From: Marinobacterium iners DSM 11526 | GTDB taxonomy: Bacteria > Pseudomonadota > Gammaproteobacteria > Pseudomonadales > Balneatricaceae | NCBI RefSeq assembly: GCF_900107855.1 | Contig: NZ_FNRJ01000009.1 | Location: 62,001-126,000, forward strand | DNA: 64,000 nt | Direction: 5' to 3' | Part shown: one piece after another, positions 9,374 to 18,042 of the stretch | Layout: each line of letters starts with the position of its first letter | Position numbering within the stretch: position 1 is the first letter of the stretch | Notes under the pieces: generated by a model | What the model saw: the letters and a program-made list of their open reading frames with translations, nothing else | The model's database searches: none | What the model was told of the DNA's origin: nothing | Position numbers and translations under genes: made by a program

Positions 9374-10132
9374 GTGGATCTGGCTACCCTCGTTGGTCTC
9401 TTAGGGGCTTTTGCTATCATCGTTGCCGCGATGGTACTGGGCGGTGATATCGGTATTTTTGTTAACCCACCATCCATGCTGATTGTTATCGGTGGAACAC
9501 TGCTGGTGGTGTTGATGAAATTCACCCTCGGGCAGTTTCTCGGTGCCGGGAAAATCATGGCAAAAGCGTTCATGTTCAAGTCGGTTAACCCTGAGGACAT
9601 CATTGCCGAAACGGTTGATCTGGCAGATGCTGCACGCAAGGGAGGGCTGCTGTCACTTGAGGATAAAGAGGTTTCTTCCGAGTTCATGCAGCGTGGTATT
9701 CAGCTGTTGGTGGACGGGCATGACCCTGAGGTAGTCAAACAGCTGTTGAAGAAAGAGGCAGGCCTTACATACGAGCGACATGACTTCGGTTCCAAGATAT
9801 TCCGAGCCATGGGCGATGTGGCACCGGCAATGGGCATGATCGGCACCCTGGTGGGCTTGGTACAGATGCTGTCCAACATGTCCGACCCCAAATCGATTGG
9901 TCCGGCCATGGCGGTTGCACTGTTGACGACACTGTACGGTGCGATGATCGCCAACATGTTTGCCATTCCGGTGGCGGACAAGCTGGAGGTACGCAAGGAT
10001 GAGGAGGCGCTGAATCAGGCCCTGATCATCGACGGCCTGCTGGCGATTCAGGCGGGTCAGAACCCGCGTGTAATCGATCAGATGCTGCGCAACTACCTGC
10101 CCGAGCGCAAGCGTGCCGTTGCTGAAAGCTGA
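9374..10132 (+). CDS. pomA: Flagellar stator protein, MotA/PomA family
   Basis: This 252-residue inner-membrane protein is the A subunit of the flagellar stator and couples ion flow to rotor torque. It starts DLATLVGLLGAFAII, has four hydrophobic segments, and carries the MGDVAPAMGMIGTLVGLVQM region and the C-terminal EGxxAIQAGQNPR-type segment characteristic of PomA/MotA. The N-terminus and length resemble the sodium-type PomA more than E. coli MotA (295 residues). GTG at 9374 is chosen because AGGAG lies at 9363-9367; an in-frame ATG at 9326 has no family support. pomB follows after 11 bases. Confidence 0.93.
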   Translation: MDLATLVGLLGAFAIIVAAMVLGGDIGIFVNPPSMLIVIGGTLLVVLMKFTLGQFLGAGKIMAKAFMFKSVNPEDIIAETVDLADAARKGGLLSLEDKEVSSEFMQRGIQLLVDGHDPEVVKQLLKKEAGLTYERHDFGSKIFRAMGDVAPAMGMIGTLVGLVQMLSNMSDPKSIGPAMAVALLTTLYGAMIANMFAIPVADKLEVRKDEEALNQALIIDGLLAIQAGQNPRVIDQMLRNYLPERKRAVAES

Positions 10133-10143
10133 GGGAGCCGGCC

Positions 10144-11076
10144 ATGAGTGACGACAGCGAAGACAAAAAATGTAAATGTCCGCCGGCGGGGTCACCCTTG
10201 TGGATGGCGACCTTTGCCGACCTGATGTCGCTGCTGATGTGTTTCTTCGTGCTGCTGCTCTCCTTCTCGGAAATGGACGTGCTCAAATTCAAGCAGTTGG
10301 CCGGCTCCATGCGTGAAGCATTTGGCGTTCAGAACCAGATCAAGGTGGAAGATATCCCGAAGGGAACCTCCATCATTGCGCAGGAGTTCAGCCCTGGCCG
10401 CCCTGAGCCGACGCCCTTGAATGAAGTGCGTCAGATGACGGTCAACAATGACCTCAATAGCCTGGATGTGCGCTCGCGTGAGGGCGAGGCCCAAATCGAA
10501 GATGAATTGAAAGGGCTTGAAGAGCTGCGCCGACAGCAGGAAGAGCAGGCTCAGCAGGAGGCGGTCGCCGTTGCTCAGGCGCTGGCGGCTGAAATCGGTG
10601 AGGGCAGTATTGAGGTTGAAACTGATGGCACTCGCATCATCATCCGAGTAAAGGAGCGTGGATCATTTGATTCCGGCTCGGCCGAGTTGAAGTTTCAGTA
10701 TATTCCGGTGATCGCCAAAATTCGTGACCTGCTGCTGGATATCAGTGGCAAGGTAGCCATTGAGGGGCACACCGACAATGTCCCCTATTCAGGGCGGCGC
10801 TTCGAGTCCAACTGGGATCTTTCAGCTGCACGAGCGCTGGCGGTGGCGCATGAACTTTTTGCTGACCGCCGTATAGATCAGTCCCGCTTCAATATTACCG
10901 GCTATGCCGATACCCGTGCGCTGGCACCCAACAGCACGGCAGAGCTTCGCGCTCGCAACCGCCGTGTGGAGATTGTCATTCAGAAGGGTGACGCAGAAGA
11001 GGCACTGGATCGACTGCAATCACGCCCTGACGGCGATACAGAAGGAACGCCGATTGACCCGAGCGGCCTGTTCTGA
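10144..11076 (+). CDS. pomB: Flagellar stator protein, MotB/PomB family
   Basis: This 310-residue protein is the B subunit of the stator. It has a short cytoplasmic N-terminus, one membrane helix containing the ion-binding aspartate (Asp26 in TFADLMSLL), a plug/linker region rich in Glu and Gln (about residues 110-145), and a C-terminal OmpA-like peptidoglycan-binding domain with GHTDNVPYSGRRFESNWDLS. Two cysteines (CKC, 10-12) precede the membrane helix. The pair is separate from any flagellar structural cluster. Sodium coupling is inferred from PomAB resemblance and not proved. Confidence 0.93.
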   Translation: MSDDSEDKKCKCPPAGSPLWMATFADLMSLLMCFFVLLLSFSEMDVLKFKQLAGSMREAFGVQNQIKVEDIPKGTSIIAQEFSPGRPEPTPLNEVRQMTVNNDLNSLDVRSREGEAQIEDELKGLEELRRQQEEQAQQEAVAVAQALAAEIGEGSIEVETDGTRIIIRVKERGSFDSGSAELKFQYIPVIAKIRDLLLDISGKVAIEGHTDNVPYSGRRFESNWDLSAARALAVAHELFADRRIDQSRFNITGYADTRALAPNSTAELRARNRRVEIVIQKGDAEEALDRLQSRPDGDTEGTPIDPSGLF

Positions 11077-11152
11077 GGGCCGGGTCTGGTATTGAGTCAT
11101 CCTCTTCTTCACCCGAAGGGAGCGTTTGCATCTGCCGTCGGGAATTAATAAT

Positions 11153-11173
11153 ATTAGTTTATTCTTAACTAAT
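11153..11173. promoter_or_regulatory. Perfect 7-bp inverted repeat before the OsmC-like gene
   Basis: ATTAGTT (11153-11159) and AACTAAT (11167-11173) form an exact inverted repeat separated by seven bases. It ends 16 bases before the ATG at 11190, in an A/T-rich stretch that otherwise could hold the promoter. Such symmetry fits a dimeric repressor or redox regulator controlling the downstream gene; the regulator is unknown. Confidence 0.5.
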
Positions 11174-11189
11174 GTGTGAGGAGTCGTGC

Positions 11190-11645
11190 ATGAGCGCCGA
11201 CAAGCGAGTCAGTGTTAACGCCCAAATGACGGAAGGTTTTGCCGTTCGCGCGGATATACGCGGCCATCAGGTCGTGATTGACCAGCCGGAGGCTGCCCGT
11301 GGACAGAACCTGGGACCTACCCCGCTGGAGTATTTTTTGTTCTCGCTCGGTGGTTGTATCTGCACTATCGGCCGTATCGCGGCGATGCAGCAGAAGATTG
11401 AGCTGCGTGGCATGAAAGTCAGTGTCGAGGGTGACTACAACCCTGCCGGTTTGCTGGGCAAGCCCAGTGATGACCGCACTGGCTTCCAGCAGATCCAGGT
11501 ATCAGCCGAAATCGATGCCGACATGACTGATGAAGAGAAGCAGGTGTTTCTGGATGCGGTCTGTGAACGTTGCCCACTGCATGACAATATCAAACTGGAA
11601 ACACGGGTGACCCACCACTTGGTTGAGCCCAGCTGCATCGCTTGA
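11190..11645 (+). CDS. OsmC/YhfA-family thiol protein
   Basis: This 151-residue protein belongs to the OsmC fold family, many members of which are thiol-dependent peroxidases for organic hydroperoxides. Conserved features are GPTPLEYFLFSLGGCICT (Cys56, Cys58) and AVCERCPLHDNI (Cys125, Cys128). The two cysteine groups sit where the redox-active pair lies in the family. The second motif resembles YhfA-type members more than true OsmC or Ohr. GAGGAG at 11177-11182 supports the ATG at 11190; an ATG at 11172 lies before that site. An exact palindrome is directly upstream. The gene converges on dtd with an 8-base gap. Confidence 0.85.
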   Translation: MSADKRVSVNAQMTEGFAVRADIRGHQVVIDQPEAARGQNLGPTPLEYFLFSLGGCICTIGRIAAMQQKIELRGMKVSVEGDYNPAGLLGKPSDDRTGFQQIQVSAEIDADMTDEEKQVFLDAVCERCPLHDNIKLETRVTHHLVEPSCIA

Positions 11646-11653
11646 TGCCGCTG

Positions 11654-12103
11654 TCAGTCGACGGGCGGCACCTCCAGCAGAAAGGTGACCGGCCCGTCAT
11701 TCAATAGCTCTACCTTCATATCCGCACCAAAGCGACCGGTTTCGACTGACCCATGCATGGCCCGCGCCCGCTGAACAAAGAGGTCATACAGTCGCTCACC
11801 TTCAGCGGGTGTAGCACCGCGGGAAAAGCCGGGTCTGAGCCCCTTGCGCGTATCGGCAACCAGTGTGAACTGCGATACCACCAGCAGCCCGCCCCCTACA
11901 TCGGTCAGGCTTCGATTCATTTTGCCATCGACATCCGAAAAAATGCGGTAGTTTAGGACCTTTTGCAGCAGCTTGTCAGCTGTTGTTTCGTTGTCACCCT
12001 GTTCCACTCCCAGCAATAGCAGAATGCCGCCATCAATGGCACCGGTAATCTCGTCATCCACTTTTACGCAGGCATGGCTGACACGTTGAATCAGTCCCTT
12101 CAC
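11654..12103 (-). CDS. dtd: D-aminoacyl-tRNA deacylase
   Basis: Dtd hydrolyses D-amino acids (and achiral glycine) mis-attached to tRNA. The 149-residue protein shows the catalytic [18 protein letters not shown] region and the cross-subunit motif NDGPVTF near the C-terminus, and opens [14 protein letters not shown] as the family does. The start is GTG at 12103, with AGGAG just upstream on the minus strand. The gene lies 11 bases after pip, so the two are probably co-transcribed. Confidence 0.96.
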   Translation of the reverse strand: MKGLIQRVSHACVKVDDEITGAIDGGILLLLGVEQGDNETTADKLLQKVLNYRIFSDVDGKMNRSLTDVGGGLLVVSQFTLVADTRKGLRPGFSRGATPAEGERLYDLFVQRARAMHGSVETGRFGADMKVELLNDGPVTFLLEVPPVD

Positions 12104-12114
12104 AATATTGCTCC

Positions 12115-13065
12115 TCAGGCGCTGCGCTGTACAAATTCGTCGGTAGCGTGGACCAGATTGTCGATAATGCCGGGTTCAAAGGCCGAGTGGCCGGCATCTC
12201 GAACGATATGTAGATGCGCATGCGGTGCCGCCTGTTGCAGGGCAAAGGCCTGCTCTAGCGGGCAAACCACATCGTAGCGGCCGTGCACGATGGTGATCGG
12301 GATATCCGCCAGCCGGTGGGCGTCATTCAGGATCTGATCCGACTCCAGAAACGCCTTGTGGATAAAGTAGTGCGCCTCGATCCGTGCCATCGCAAGGGCA
12401 AAATGGGGATCGGCAAAGTGTTCAACGACATCCGGGTTCGGGTCCAGTGTTGAACAGCGCCCCTCCCACACGGACCAGGCCTTGGCTGCTTGCATCCGTA
12501 CCAAGTCGTTGTTTCCGGTCAGGCGCTGATGGTAGGCACTGAGCAGGTCGCTTCGCTCTGTAGCGGGAATGGGCTGCAAGTAATCCTGCCAGTAGTCGGG
12601 GAACAGGGCGCTGGCACCCTGCTGGTAGAACCACTGTATATCCTGGTCGCGGCAGAGAAAAATGCCGCGCAGAATCATGCCGGCGACGCGTTCAGGGTGC
12701 GTCTCGGCATAGACCAGGCTCAGCGTCGAGCCCCAGCTGCCACCAAACAGCAGCCATTGCTCAATGCTGAGGAATTCCCTGATCTGCTCCATGTCCGCCA
12801 CCAGTGCCTGAGTGGTATTGGCTTCGAGCTCTGCATGCGGTGTTGAGCGACCACAGCCGCGCTGGTCGAACAGGATGATGCGATAGCGCTCGGGGTTGAA
12901 GAAACGTCGGTGAGTTGGTCCGCAGCCCCCGCCGGGTCCACCGTGTACAAACAGAACCGGAATGCCGTTGGGGTTGCCGCATTCCTCCACGTACAGGGTA
13001 TGTCGGTCGCCCACCTCAATATAGTACTCGTGATTGATGCTGATCTCGGGGTAGAGGGTGCGCAT
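12115..13065 (-). CDS. pip: Proline iminopeptidase
   Basis: This alpha/beta hydrolase removes N-terminal proline from peptides. The 316-residue protein has HGGPGGGCG (oxyanion region), DQRGCGRS, the nucleophile motif GGSWGS, and the later HGRYD and RDAGHS supplying Asp and His of the triad. ATG at 13065 is chosen because AGGAG lies six bases upstream; the open frame runs back to 13110 without support. pip followed by dtd is seen in related genomes. Confidence 0.94.
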   Translation of the reverse strand: MRTLYPEISINHEYYIEVGDRHTLYVEECGNPNGIPVLFVHGGPGGGCGPTHRRFFNPERYRIILFDQRGCGRSTPHAELEANTTQALVADMEQIREFLSIEQWLLFGGSWGSTLSLVYAETHPERVAGMILRGIFLCRDQDIQWFYQQGASALFPDYWQDYLQPIPATERSDLLSAYHQRLTGNNDLVRMQAAKAWSVWEGRCSTLDPNPDVVEHFADPHFALAMARIEAHYFIHKAFLESDQILNDAHRLADIPITIVHGRYDVVCPLEQAFALQQAAPHAHLHIVRDAGHSAFEPGIIDNLVHATDEFVQRSA

Positions 13066-13166
13066 GAGGCTCTCCTGTGGGTAACGGATAGGGCCAGTAT
13101 ATCGGCCCACTGCAGTCAGGTGAACCGATGTCTGTACTCGGGGCGGAAGTGTTGATTCGGACAGGT

Positions 13167-13658
13167 TTAATGGGCCTCTGAATCAATGGCGCCTGCATTG
13201 TCAGGGCGAAGCCGCCGCTGCAAACCGAGCAGAAAGTTGCGCAGAATCTGGTCCTTGCATTCCCGGTAGTGCTTGTTGTCAGGTTTGCGGAAAAAAGCAC
13301 TCAGTTCGTGCTTGCTCAGAGGGAATCCAACGCTCCGCAGGGTATCCAGCACATCATCCGAGGTCATGTTCAGGGCAATTTTCAGCTTCATGAATACCAT
13401 GTTGTTGCTCAGGCGTTTTTCCGGTTGAGGTTGTTCGCCTTCGCGACGACCACGGCGGGTATTGATCAGGCCGTTAAGGAAAATGGCCAGTTCGGTATCC
13501 GTCGCTGCGCAGTACGCGGAGTCATCCTCTTTTCGCAACCAGTTGACGATCTGCTCCTGGGTAACGGGGTGGTCGGCAGCTGCAAAGATCTCGACCATGG
13601 CCGAATCCTTGAGATCAAAAGTGTAGCGCAGGCGCCGCATTATATCGTTGTTGTTCAC
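13167..13658 (-). CDS. YehS-like DUF1456 protein
   Basis: This 163-residue cytoplasmic protein resembles E. coli YehS: two related helical modules, MRRLRYTFDLKDSAMVEIF near the N-terminus and MKLKIALNMTSDDVLDTLR near residue 90, each followed by a segment ending in short basic stretches. The function is unknown; the family is typed only as DUF1456. The start is GTG at 13658 with AAGGAA upstream. It stands alone between pip and typA; the typA terminator lies just upstream of it. Confidence 0.85.
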   Translation of the reverse strand: MNNNDIMRRLRYTFDLKDSAMVEIFAAADHPVTQEQIVNWLRKEDDSAYCAATDTELAIFLNGLINTRRGRREGEQPQPEKRLSNNMVFMKLKIALNMTSDDVLDTLRSVGFPLSKHELSAFFRKPDNKHYRECKDQILRNFLLGLQRRLRPDNAGAIDSEAH

Positions 13659-13711
13659 GGGTATTCCTTTGTGGGTACCCCATCATCGATTTGCAGATGG
13701 GGCCAGACAAA

Positions 13712-13743
13712 CAAAAAGGCCGGGGATTGCTCCGCCGGCCTTT
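13712..13743 (-). terminator. Rho-independent terminator after typA
   Basis: AAAGGCCGG (13715-13723) pairs exactly with CCGGCCTTT (13735-13743). On the minus strand the stem is followed by a run of five T (13717-13713). It lies about 24 bases past the typA stop and ends its transcript before the YehS-like gene. Confidence 0.85.
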
Positions 13744-13766
13744 CCATACGTTACGCAGTCAAGCGG

Positions 13767-15575
13767 TTACTTCTTGTTGCGTTTGCGCTCGTTCTCTTTC
13801 AGCAGCTTCTTACGGATGCGGATGGCTGCTGGGGTCACTTCGACCAGCTCATCATCTTCGATGAAATCAAGAGCCTGTTCCAGTGAGTACTTGATCGGCG
13901 GGGTCAAAACGATGTTTTCATCGGTACCGGACGCGCGTACGTTGGTCAGCTGCTTGCCCTTGGTGGGGTTGATCACCAGGTCATTGTTGCGGCTGTGAAT
14001 ACCCAGCACCATGCCTTCATAGACCTCAACGTTCGGGTCTATGAACAGGCGGCCGCGCTCCTGCAGGTTGAACAGGGCATAGCCCAGTGCCTTGCCGGTG
14101 ACCATGGACACCAGCACACCGTTGTGACGAGAGATCACGTCACCGGCCTTGACCGGGCCATAATGGTCGAAGACCGATGTCATGATGCCGGTACCGGATG
14201 TCATGGTCATGAACTGGCTGCGGAAGCCGATCAGGCCGCGGGACGGCATCATGAAGGTCAGGCGTACACGACCCTTGCCGTCCACTTCCATGTTGGTCAT
14301 GTCAGCGCGACGTTTGCCCAGTTCTTCGATGATGGAACCCTGGTGCTCTTCTTCCACGTCGATCATCACGACTTCGTAAGGTTCGTGGATTTCGCCGTTC
14401 ACTTCTTTCTGAATAACTTCGGGGCGTGATACACCCAGTTCGAAGCCTTCGCGGCGCATGGATTCGATCAGTACCGACAGATGCAATTCACCACGACCGG
14501 ATACACGGAATTTTTCCGGGGTATCACCGGGCTCAACACGCAGGGCCACGTTATGAATCAGTTCACGATCCAGACGCTCCTTGATGTTACGGCTGGTGAC
14601 GAACTTGCCTTCCTGGCCTGCAAACGGAGAATCGTTGACCTGGAAGGTCATGGATACGGTGGGCTCATCAACAGACAGTGCCGGCAGTGCTTCGACCACT
14701 TCCGGGTCGCACAGGGTATCGGAGATGTTCAGCTCATCCAGACCGGTCACACAGATGATGTCACCCGCCTGAGCCGTATCAACTTCGATACGCTCCAGAC
14801 CGTGGTAACCCATGATCTTGAGAACACGGCCGTTACGCACCTTGGCATGGCTGTCGATCACCTTCACCTGGGTGTTGGTCTTGACTCGGCCGCGTGATAC
14901 ACGGCCAACACCGATAACGCCCACATAGCTGTTATAGTCCAGTGCGGAAATCTGCATCTGGAACGGGCCGTCGGCATCGACACGCGGTGCGTGCACGTGC
15001 TTGACGATCGCTTCAAACAGCGGCGTCATGTCGTCTGCCATTTCTTCGGGGGCATTGCCGGCAATGCCGTTCAGGGCAGAGGCGTAGACGATCGGGAAGT
15101 CCAGCTGTTCGTCGGTGGCGCCCAGGTTGTCGAACAGGTCAAACACCTGGTCCATAACCCAGTCCGGACGCGCACCCGGGCGGTCGATCTTGTTGATGAC
15201 CACGATCGGGTGCAGGCCCTGAGCAAAGGCTTTCTGGGTTACGAAGCGGGTCTGCGGCATCGGGCCGTCAACCGCATCCACCAGCAGCAGAACCGAGTCC
15301 ACCATGGAGAGTACACGTTCAACCTCACCGCCAAAGTCCGCATGTCCCGGGGTATCAACGATGTTGATTCGGTAGTCGTTCCAGCGAATGGCCGTGTTCT
15401 TGGCCAGAATGGTGATACCGCGCTCACGCTCCTGGTCATTGGAATCCATGATGCGCTCAGCGCTTTCATCGCGGCGGTTCAGAGTGCCTGACTGCTGCAG
15501 CAGCTTGTCGACCAGTGTGGTTTTGCCGTGGTCAACGTGGGCGATAATGGCAATATTTCGGAGGTTTTCAATCAC
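13767..15575 (-). CDS. typA: Ribosome-associated GTPase TypA/BipA
   Basis: TypA is a translational GTPase related to EF-G and important for growth under stress and for late 50S assembly. The protein has 602 residues; the open frame extends to 15683, but GTG at 15575 gives the family N-terminus [17 protein letters not shown]. The GTPase motifs are AHVDHGKTT (P loop), DTPGHADFG and NKIDRPGA. The C-terminal BipA-specific domain ends in basic [21 protein letters not shown] lies 34-39 bases upstream and a terminator follows the gene. Confidence 0.96.
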   Translation of the reverse strand: MIENLRNIAIIAHVDHGKTTLVDKLLQQSGTLNRRDESAERIMDSNDQERERGITILAKNTAIRWNDYRINIVDTPGHADFGGEVERVLSMVDSVLLLVDAVDGPMPQTRFVTQKAFAQGLHPIVVINKIDRPGARPDWVMDQVFDLFDNLGATDEQLDFPIVYASALNGIAGNAPEEMADDMTPLFEAIVKHVHAPRVDADGPFQMQISALDYNSYVGVIGVGRVSRGRVKTNTQVKVIDSHAKVRNGRVLKIMGYHGLERIEVDTAQAGDIICVTGLDELNISDTLCDPEVVEALPALSVDEPTVSMTFQVNDSPFAGQEGKFVTSRNIKERLDRELIHNVALRVEPGDTPEKFRVSGRGELHLSVLIESMRREGFELGVSRPEVIQKEVNGEIHEPYEVVMIDVEEEHQGSIIEELGKRRADMTNMEVDGKGRVRLTFMMPSRGLIGFRSQFMTMTSGTGIMTSVFDHYGPVKAGDVISRHNGVLVSMVTGKALGYALFNLQERGRLFIDPNVEVYEGMVLGIHSRNNDLVINPTKGKQLTNVRASGTDENIVLTPPIKYSLEQALDFIEDDELVEVTPAAIRIRKKLLKENERKRNKK

Positions 15576-15608
15576 GCGTGTGTACCCTGTGATGGTGTAA
15601 AGCGCGAC

Positions 15609-15650
15609 ATTATACGGAAGGGAGGTTAAACAAGCGATCACTGAGTGATC
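15609..15650 (-). promoter_or_regulatory. typA promoter with perfect palindrome at its -35 region
   Basis: TATAAT on the minus strand occupies 15614-15609. The -35 position reads TCGCTT, a poor match. Overlapping that position and extending upstream is the exact palindrome GATCACTGAGTGATC (15636-15650). A weak -35 joined to a symmetric site suggests an activator-dependent promoter, or a repressor site; the palindrome also contains two GATC methylation sites. Confidence 0.5.
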
Positions 15651-15669
15651 ATTATTCTGTGACAGCAGT

Positions 15670-16026
15670 CTATTTTTTTCCATTGACCTCAGACTGATAC
15701 TGCTCGCTTGCGGTGCAGTACTTCTGAGCCATGTGCAGATAGTGCGATCGGGTATCGCCGCTATAGGTATCCGTCAGTGCACGGTAACGACTGCAGCGGG
15801 CTCGAAGTGTGTGGGCGGCCTGCTCGCGGCAGAGTCGATACATATAGCTGCTATCGGGGTAGTTGTAGCAGATTGTTTCCAGTCTGATCTCACCGTTACG
15901 TTCCAGCCACTGCGCCGGAAAGCGCTTGCGGTAGCTTTCCTCTGAGGCGGTCGAGGCTGTCGCAGCGGTGCTGATGCTCAATAATGCGATCATCAGTGTG
16001 GCAATCATCAATTCCCTGGCAGCCAT
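15670..16026 (-). CDS. Small secreted cysteine-containing protein of unknown function
   Basis: I do not recognise this 118-residue protein. It has an N-terminal hydrophobic segment (about residues 7-25, ending STAATASTAS) that looks like a Sec signal peptide with an AxA-type cleavage region. The mature part contains four cysteines in CYNYP, CREQA, CSRYR and CTASE contexts, which could form two disulfides in the periplasm. AGAGGAA upstream supports ATG 16026. It lies 94 bases upstream of typA on the same strand and has no clear functional link to it. Confidence 0.7.
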   Translation of the reverse strand: MAARELMIATLMIALLSISTAATASTASEESYRKRFPAQWLERNGEIRLETICYNYPDSSYMYRLCREQAAHTLRARCSRYRALTDTYSGDTRSHYLHMAQKYCTASEQYQSEVNGKK

Positions 16027-16121
16027 GTTCCTCTCCGTTGTTTGAGCATCTCGTCGTCACAGGTTACTGGTAAAAAAAGCTGTCGGGAAGCCTGCCTCAG
16101 GCACAGCATTTCTGGTCTGAT

Positions 16122-16138
16122 TGCACTATCATGGATTA
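16122..16138. promoter_or_regulatory. ntrC box: Weak NtrC-like site upstream of glnA
   Basis: The 17 bases from 16122 match the NtrC consensus (TGCACCA-N3-TGGTGCA) at about 10 of 14 specified positions: the left half TGCAC and the central TGG are kept. It is centred about 180 bases before the predicted glnA start point and 52 bases (near five helical turns) from the next candidate. Confidence 0.35.
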
Positions 16139-16173
16139 CCGATTACTGGTACGGCCCCAAAATCGACCATCAG

Positions 16174-16190
16174 TGCACCTTAATGGGTCG
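16174..16190. promoter_or_regulatory. ntrC box: NtrC-like site upstream of glnA (second)
   Basis: The left half TGCACC is exact and the right half GGGTCG is degenerate, giving about 10 of 14 specified matches. Its centre is 30 bases, about three helical turns, upstream of the strong site at 16204, similar to the paired sites before enterobacterial glnA. Confidence 0.5.
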
Positions 16191-16203
16191 TTATTTTCCG
16201 GCA

Positions 16204-16220
16204 TGCACGATTTTGGTGCC
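16204..16220. promoter_or_regulatory. ntrC box: Strong NtrC-binding site upstream of glnA
   Basis: TGCACGATTTTGGTGCC matches the NtrC consensus TGCACCA-N3-TGGTGCA at 12 of 14 specified positions. It is centred about 98 bases upstream of the expected sigma-54 start point (near 16310), the normal enhancer distance. NtrC is encoded downstream in the same locus. Confidence 0.8.
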
Positions 16221-16283
16221 TTCTGTATTGACAAAGGATGTGAGATAAAACAGAAAATCAGTGGGTTAGCATGATTTTCAAGA

Positions 16284-16299
16284 TGGCACAGCCTTTGCT
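16284..16299 (+). promoter_or_regulatory. glnAp2: Sigma-54 promoter of glnA
   Basis: TGGCAC (16284-16289), five bases, then TTGCT (16295-16299) matches the -24/-12 consensus at every informative position, with GG-N10-GC spacing. Transcription should start near 16310, about 73 bases before the glnA ATG. It lies downstream of three NtrC-like sites. The rest of the 16027-16382 gap shows no gene. Confidence 0.92.
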
Positions 16300-16382
16300 T
16301 AAGTAATAGCAAACCGGTTTCCGGATCCGTAATGACAGAAGTATTGTTTTGGCAATACTTAATAACGAGTGGGGATAGCCAA

Positions 16383-17789
16383 ATGTCAGAGAAGACTCTG
16401 AATCTGATCAAAGAAAGCGGCGCAAAATGGATCGACATGCGCTTCACCGATTTCAAGGGCAAGGAACAGCACGTGACCATCCCTGTCACAGACATGGGTG
16501 ATGACTTCTTTGAAGACGGCAAAATGTTTGACGGTTCTTCCATTGCCGGCTGGAAGGGTATTCAGGAATCCGACATGATCCTGCGTCCGGATGACAGTGC
16601 TTCCGTTCTGGATCCCTTTACCGAAGATGCAACCGTTATCGTACGCTGTGACATCATCGAGCCGGCTACTGGCCAGGGTTATGAGCGTGATCCGCGTTCT
16701 GTTGCCAAGCGCGCTGAAGAGTATCTGAAGTCTACCGGTATCGCCGACTCCGCCATGCTGGGCCCAGAGCCGGAATTCTTCGTGTTTGACGGTGTTGAAT
16801 GGCATGCTGACATCAGCGGCTGCGGCTACAGCATCCAGTCTGAAGAAGCATCATGGGCATCCAACCACAAGATCGAAGGTGGTAACACCGGTCACCGTCC
16901 GCGCGTCAAGGGCGGTTACTTCCCGGTTCCGCCGATTGACTCCCTGCATGATCTGCGTGCAGCGATGTGTGATGCCATGGAAGCCATGGGCCTGACCATC
17001 GAAGTGCACCACCACGAAGTGGCGACTGCCGGTCAGTGTGAAATCGGTGTGCGTGGCAACACCCTGGTTTCCAAGGCAGACGAAGTTCAGATCCTGAAGT
17101 ACTGTGTACACAACGTTGCGCATGCATACGGCAAAACCGCTACCTTCATGCCCAAGCCGCTGGTTGGTGATAACGGTTCCGGCATGCATGTTCACCTGTC
17201 CATGTCCAAGGACGGTGCCAACATCTTCGCCGGTGACGGCTACGGTGGTCTGAGCGAAACCGCTCTGTACTACATTGGTGGTATCGTTAAGCACGCCAAA
17301 GCGCTGAATGCTATCTGCAACCCGTCTACCAACTCCTACAAGCGTCTGGTCCCGGGCTTCGAAGCACCGGTTATGCTGGCTTACTCCGCCCGCAACCGTT
17401 CCGCTTCCCTGCGTATTCCGTACACCACTAGTCCGAAAGGGCGTCGTGTTGAAGCGCGCTTCCCTGATCCGGCTGCCAACCCGTACCTCTGCTTTGCAGC
17501 GCTGCTGATGGCCGGCCTCGACGGTATCCAGAACAAGGTCCACCCGGGCGATCCGGCTGACAAGGATCTGTACGACCTGCCGCCGGAAGAGGCAAAAGAG
17601 ATCCCGACTGTTGTCGCCTCTCTGACCGAAGCGCTGGATGCTCTGGAAGAAGACCGTGAGTTCCTGACACGTGGCGGCGTATTCACCGACGATATGCTGG
17701 ATGCGTACATCAAGCTGAAGCGTGAAGAAGTGGCCAAAGTGAACATGACCACTCATCCGGTCGAGTTCGACCTGTACTACTCCGTGTAA
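16383..17789 (+). CDS. glnA: Glutamine synthetase, type I
   Basis: GlnA makes glutamine from glutamate, ammonia and ATP and is the main ammonium-assimilating enzyme; it forms cytoplasmic dodecamers. The protein has 468 residues. Motifs include [12 protein letters not shown], the metal-site [21 protein letters not shown], and NRSASLRIP. Tyr397 in KDLYDLPPE is the adenylylation site used by GlnE, so covalent regulation is expected. The open frame extends to 16332, but ATG 16383 gives MSEKTLNLI and has GGGGAT upstream. A sigma-54 promoter with NtrC sites lies upstream and a terminator lies just after the stop. Confidence 0.98.
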   Translation: MSEKTLNLIKESGAKWIDMRFTDFKGKEQHVTIPVTDMGDDFFEDGKMFDGSSIAGWKGIQESDMILRPDDSASVLDPFTEDATVIVRCDIIEPATGQGYERDPRSVAKRAEEYLKSTGIADSAMLGPEPEFFVFDGVEWHADISGCGYSIQSEEASWASNHKIEGGNTGHRPRVKGGYFPVPPIDSLHDLRAAMCDAMEAMGLTIEVHHHEVATAGQCEIGVRGNTLVSKADEVQILKYCVHNVAHAYGKTATFMPKPLVGDNGSGMHVHLSMSKDGANIFAGDGYGGLSETALYYIGGIVKHAKALNAICNPSTNSYKRLVPGFEAPVMLAYSARNRSASLRIPYTTSPKGRRVEARFPDPAANPYLCFAALLMAGLDGIQNKVHPGDPADKDLYDLPPEEAKEIPTVVASLTEALDALEEDREFLTRGGVFTDDMLDAYIKLKREEVAKVNMTTHPVEFDLYYSV

Positions 17790-17812
17790 TTCGACACTGA
17801 GTTGTAAAACTG

Positions 17813-17840
17813 AAAAGGCTTCCCTCGGGAGGCCTTTTTT
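17813..17840 (+). terminator. Rho-independent terminator after glnA
   Basis: AAAAGGCTTCCC pairs with GGGAGGCCTTTT (one G-T pair) around a tight loop and is followed by a T run ending at 17840. It separates glnA from ntrBC, though readthrough is common at this position in other bacteria. Confidence 0.85.
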
Positions 17841-17897
17841 GTCTCCGGCATTCAGGCTTGTGCATTTCCGGTGCAAGAGCGCACCGGATTAAATCTT

Positions 17898-17914
17898 TGC
17901 ACTATTATGGTGCG
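17898..17914. promoter_or_regulatory. ntrC box: NtrC-binding site upstream of ntrBC
   Basis: TGCACTATTATGGTGCG agrees with the NtrC consensus at 12 of 14 specified positions. It contains TATTAT (17903-17908), a good -10 element, so bound NtrC would cover a sigma-70 promoter and repress its own operon, as known for enterobacterial glnLp. A 7-base inverted repeat (CCGGTGC / GCACCGG, 17868-17887) lies just upstream. Confidence 0.7.
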
Positions 17915-18042
17915 TAATACCATTTTCAATAGCTGACCTACAGGGCCTTGGTTTGGCCTCAAGCCCCATATGCCGGGCGATTGGGATTTCAGAAAAACTG
18001 GCGCTTTTCTTGCATGAGAAGGGTCAGGAAGGAGAGCAGCCG

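Noticed and set aside
16851-17876. 341-residue minus-strand frame opposite glnA
   Set aside because: Strong codon bias of glnA leaves the antisense frame open; no protein features are visible.
17868-17887. CCGGTGC / GCACCGG hairpin considered as a second glnA terminator
   Set aside because: There is no T tract after the stem; it is more likely part of the ntrB regulatory region.
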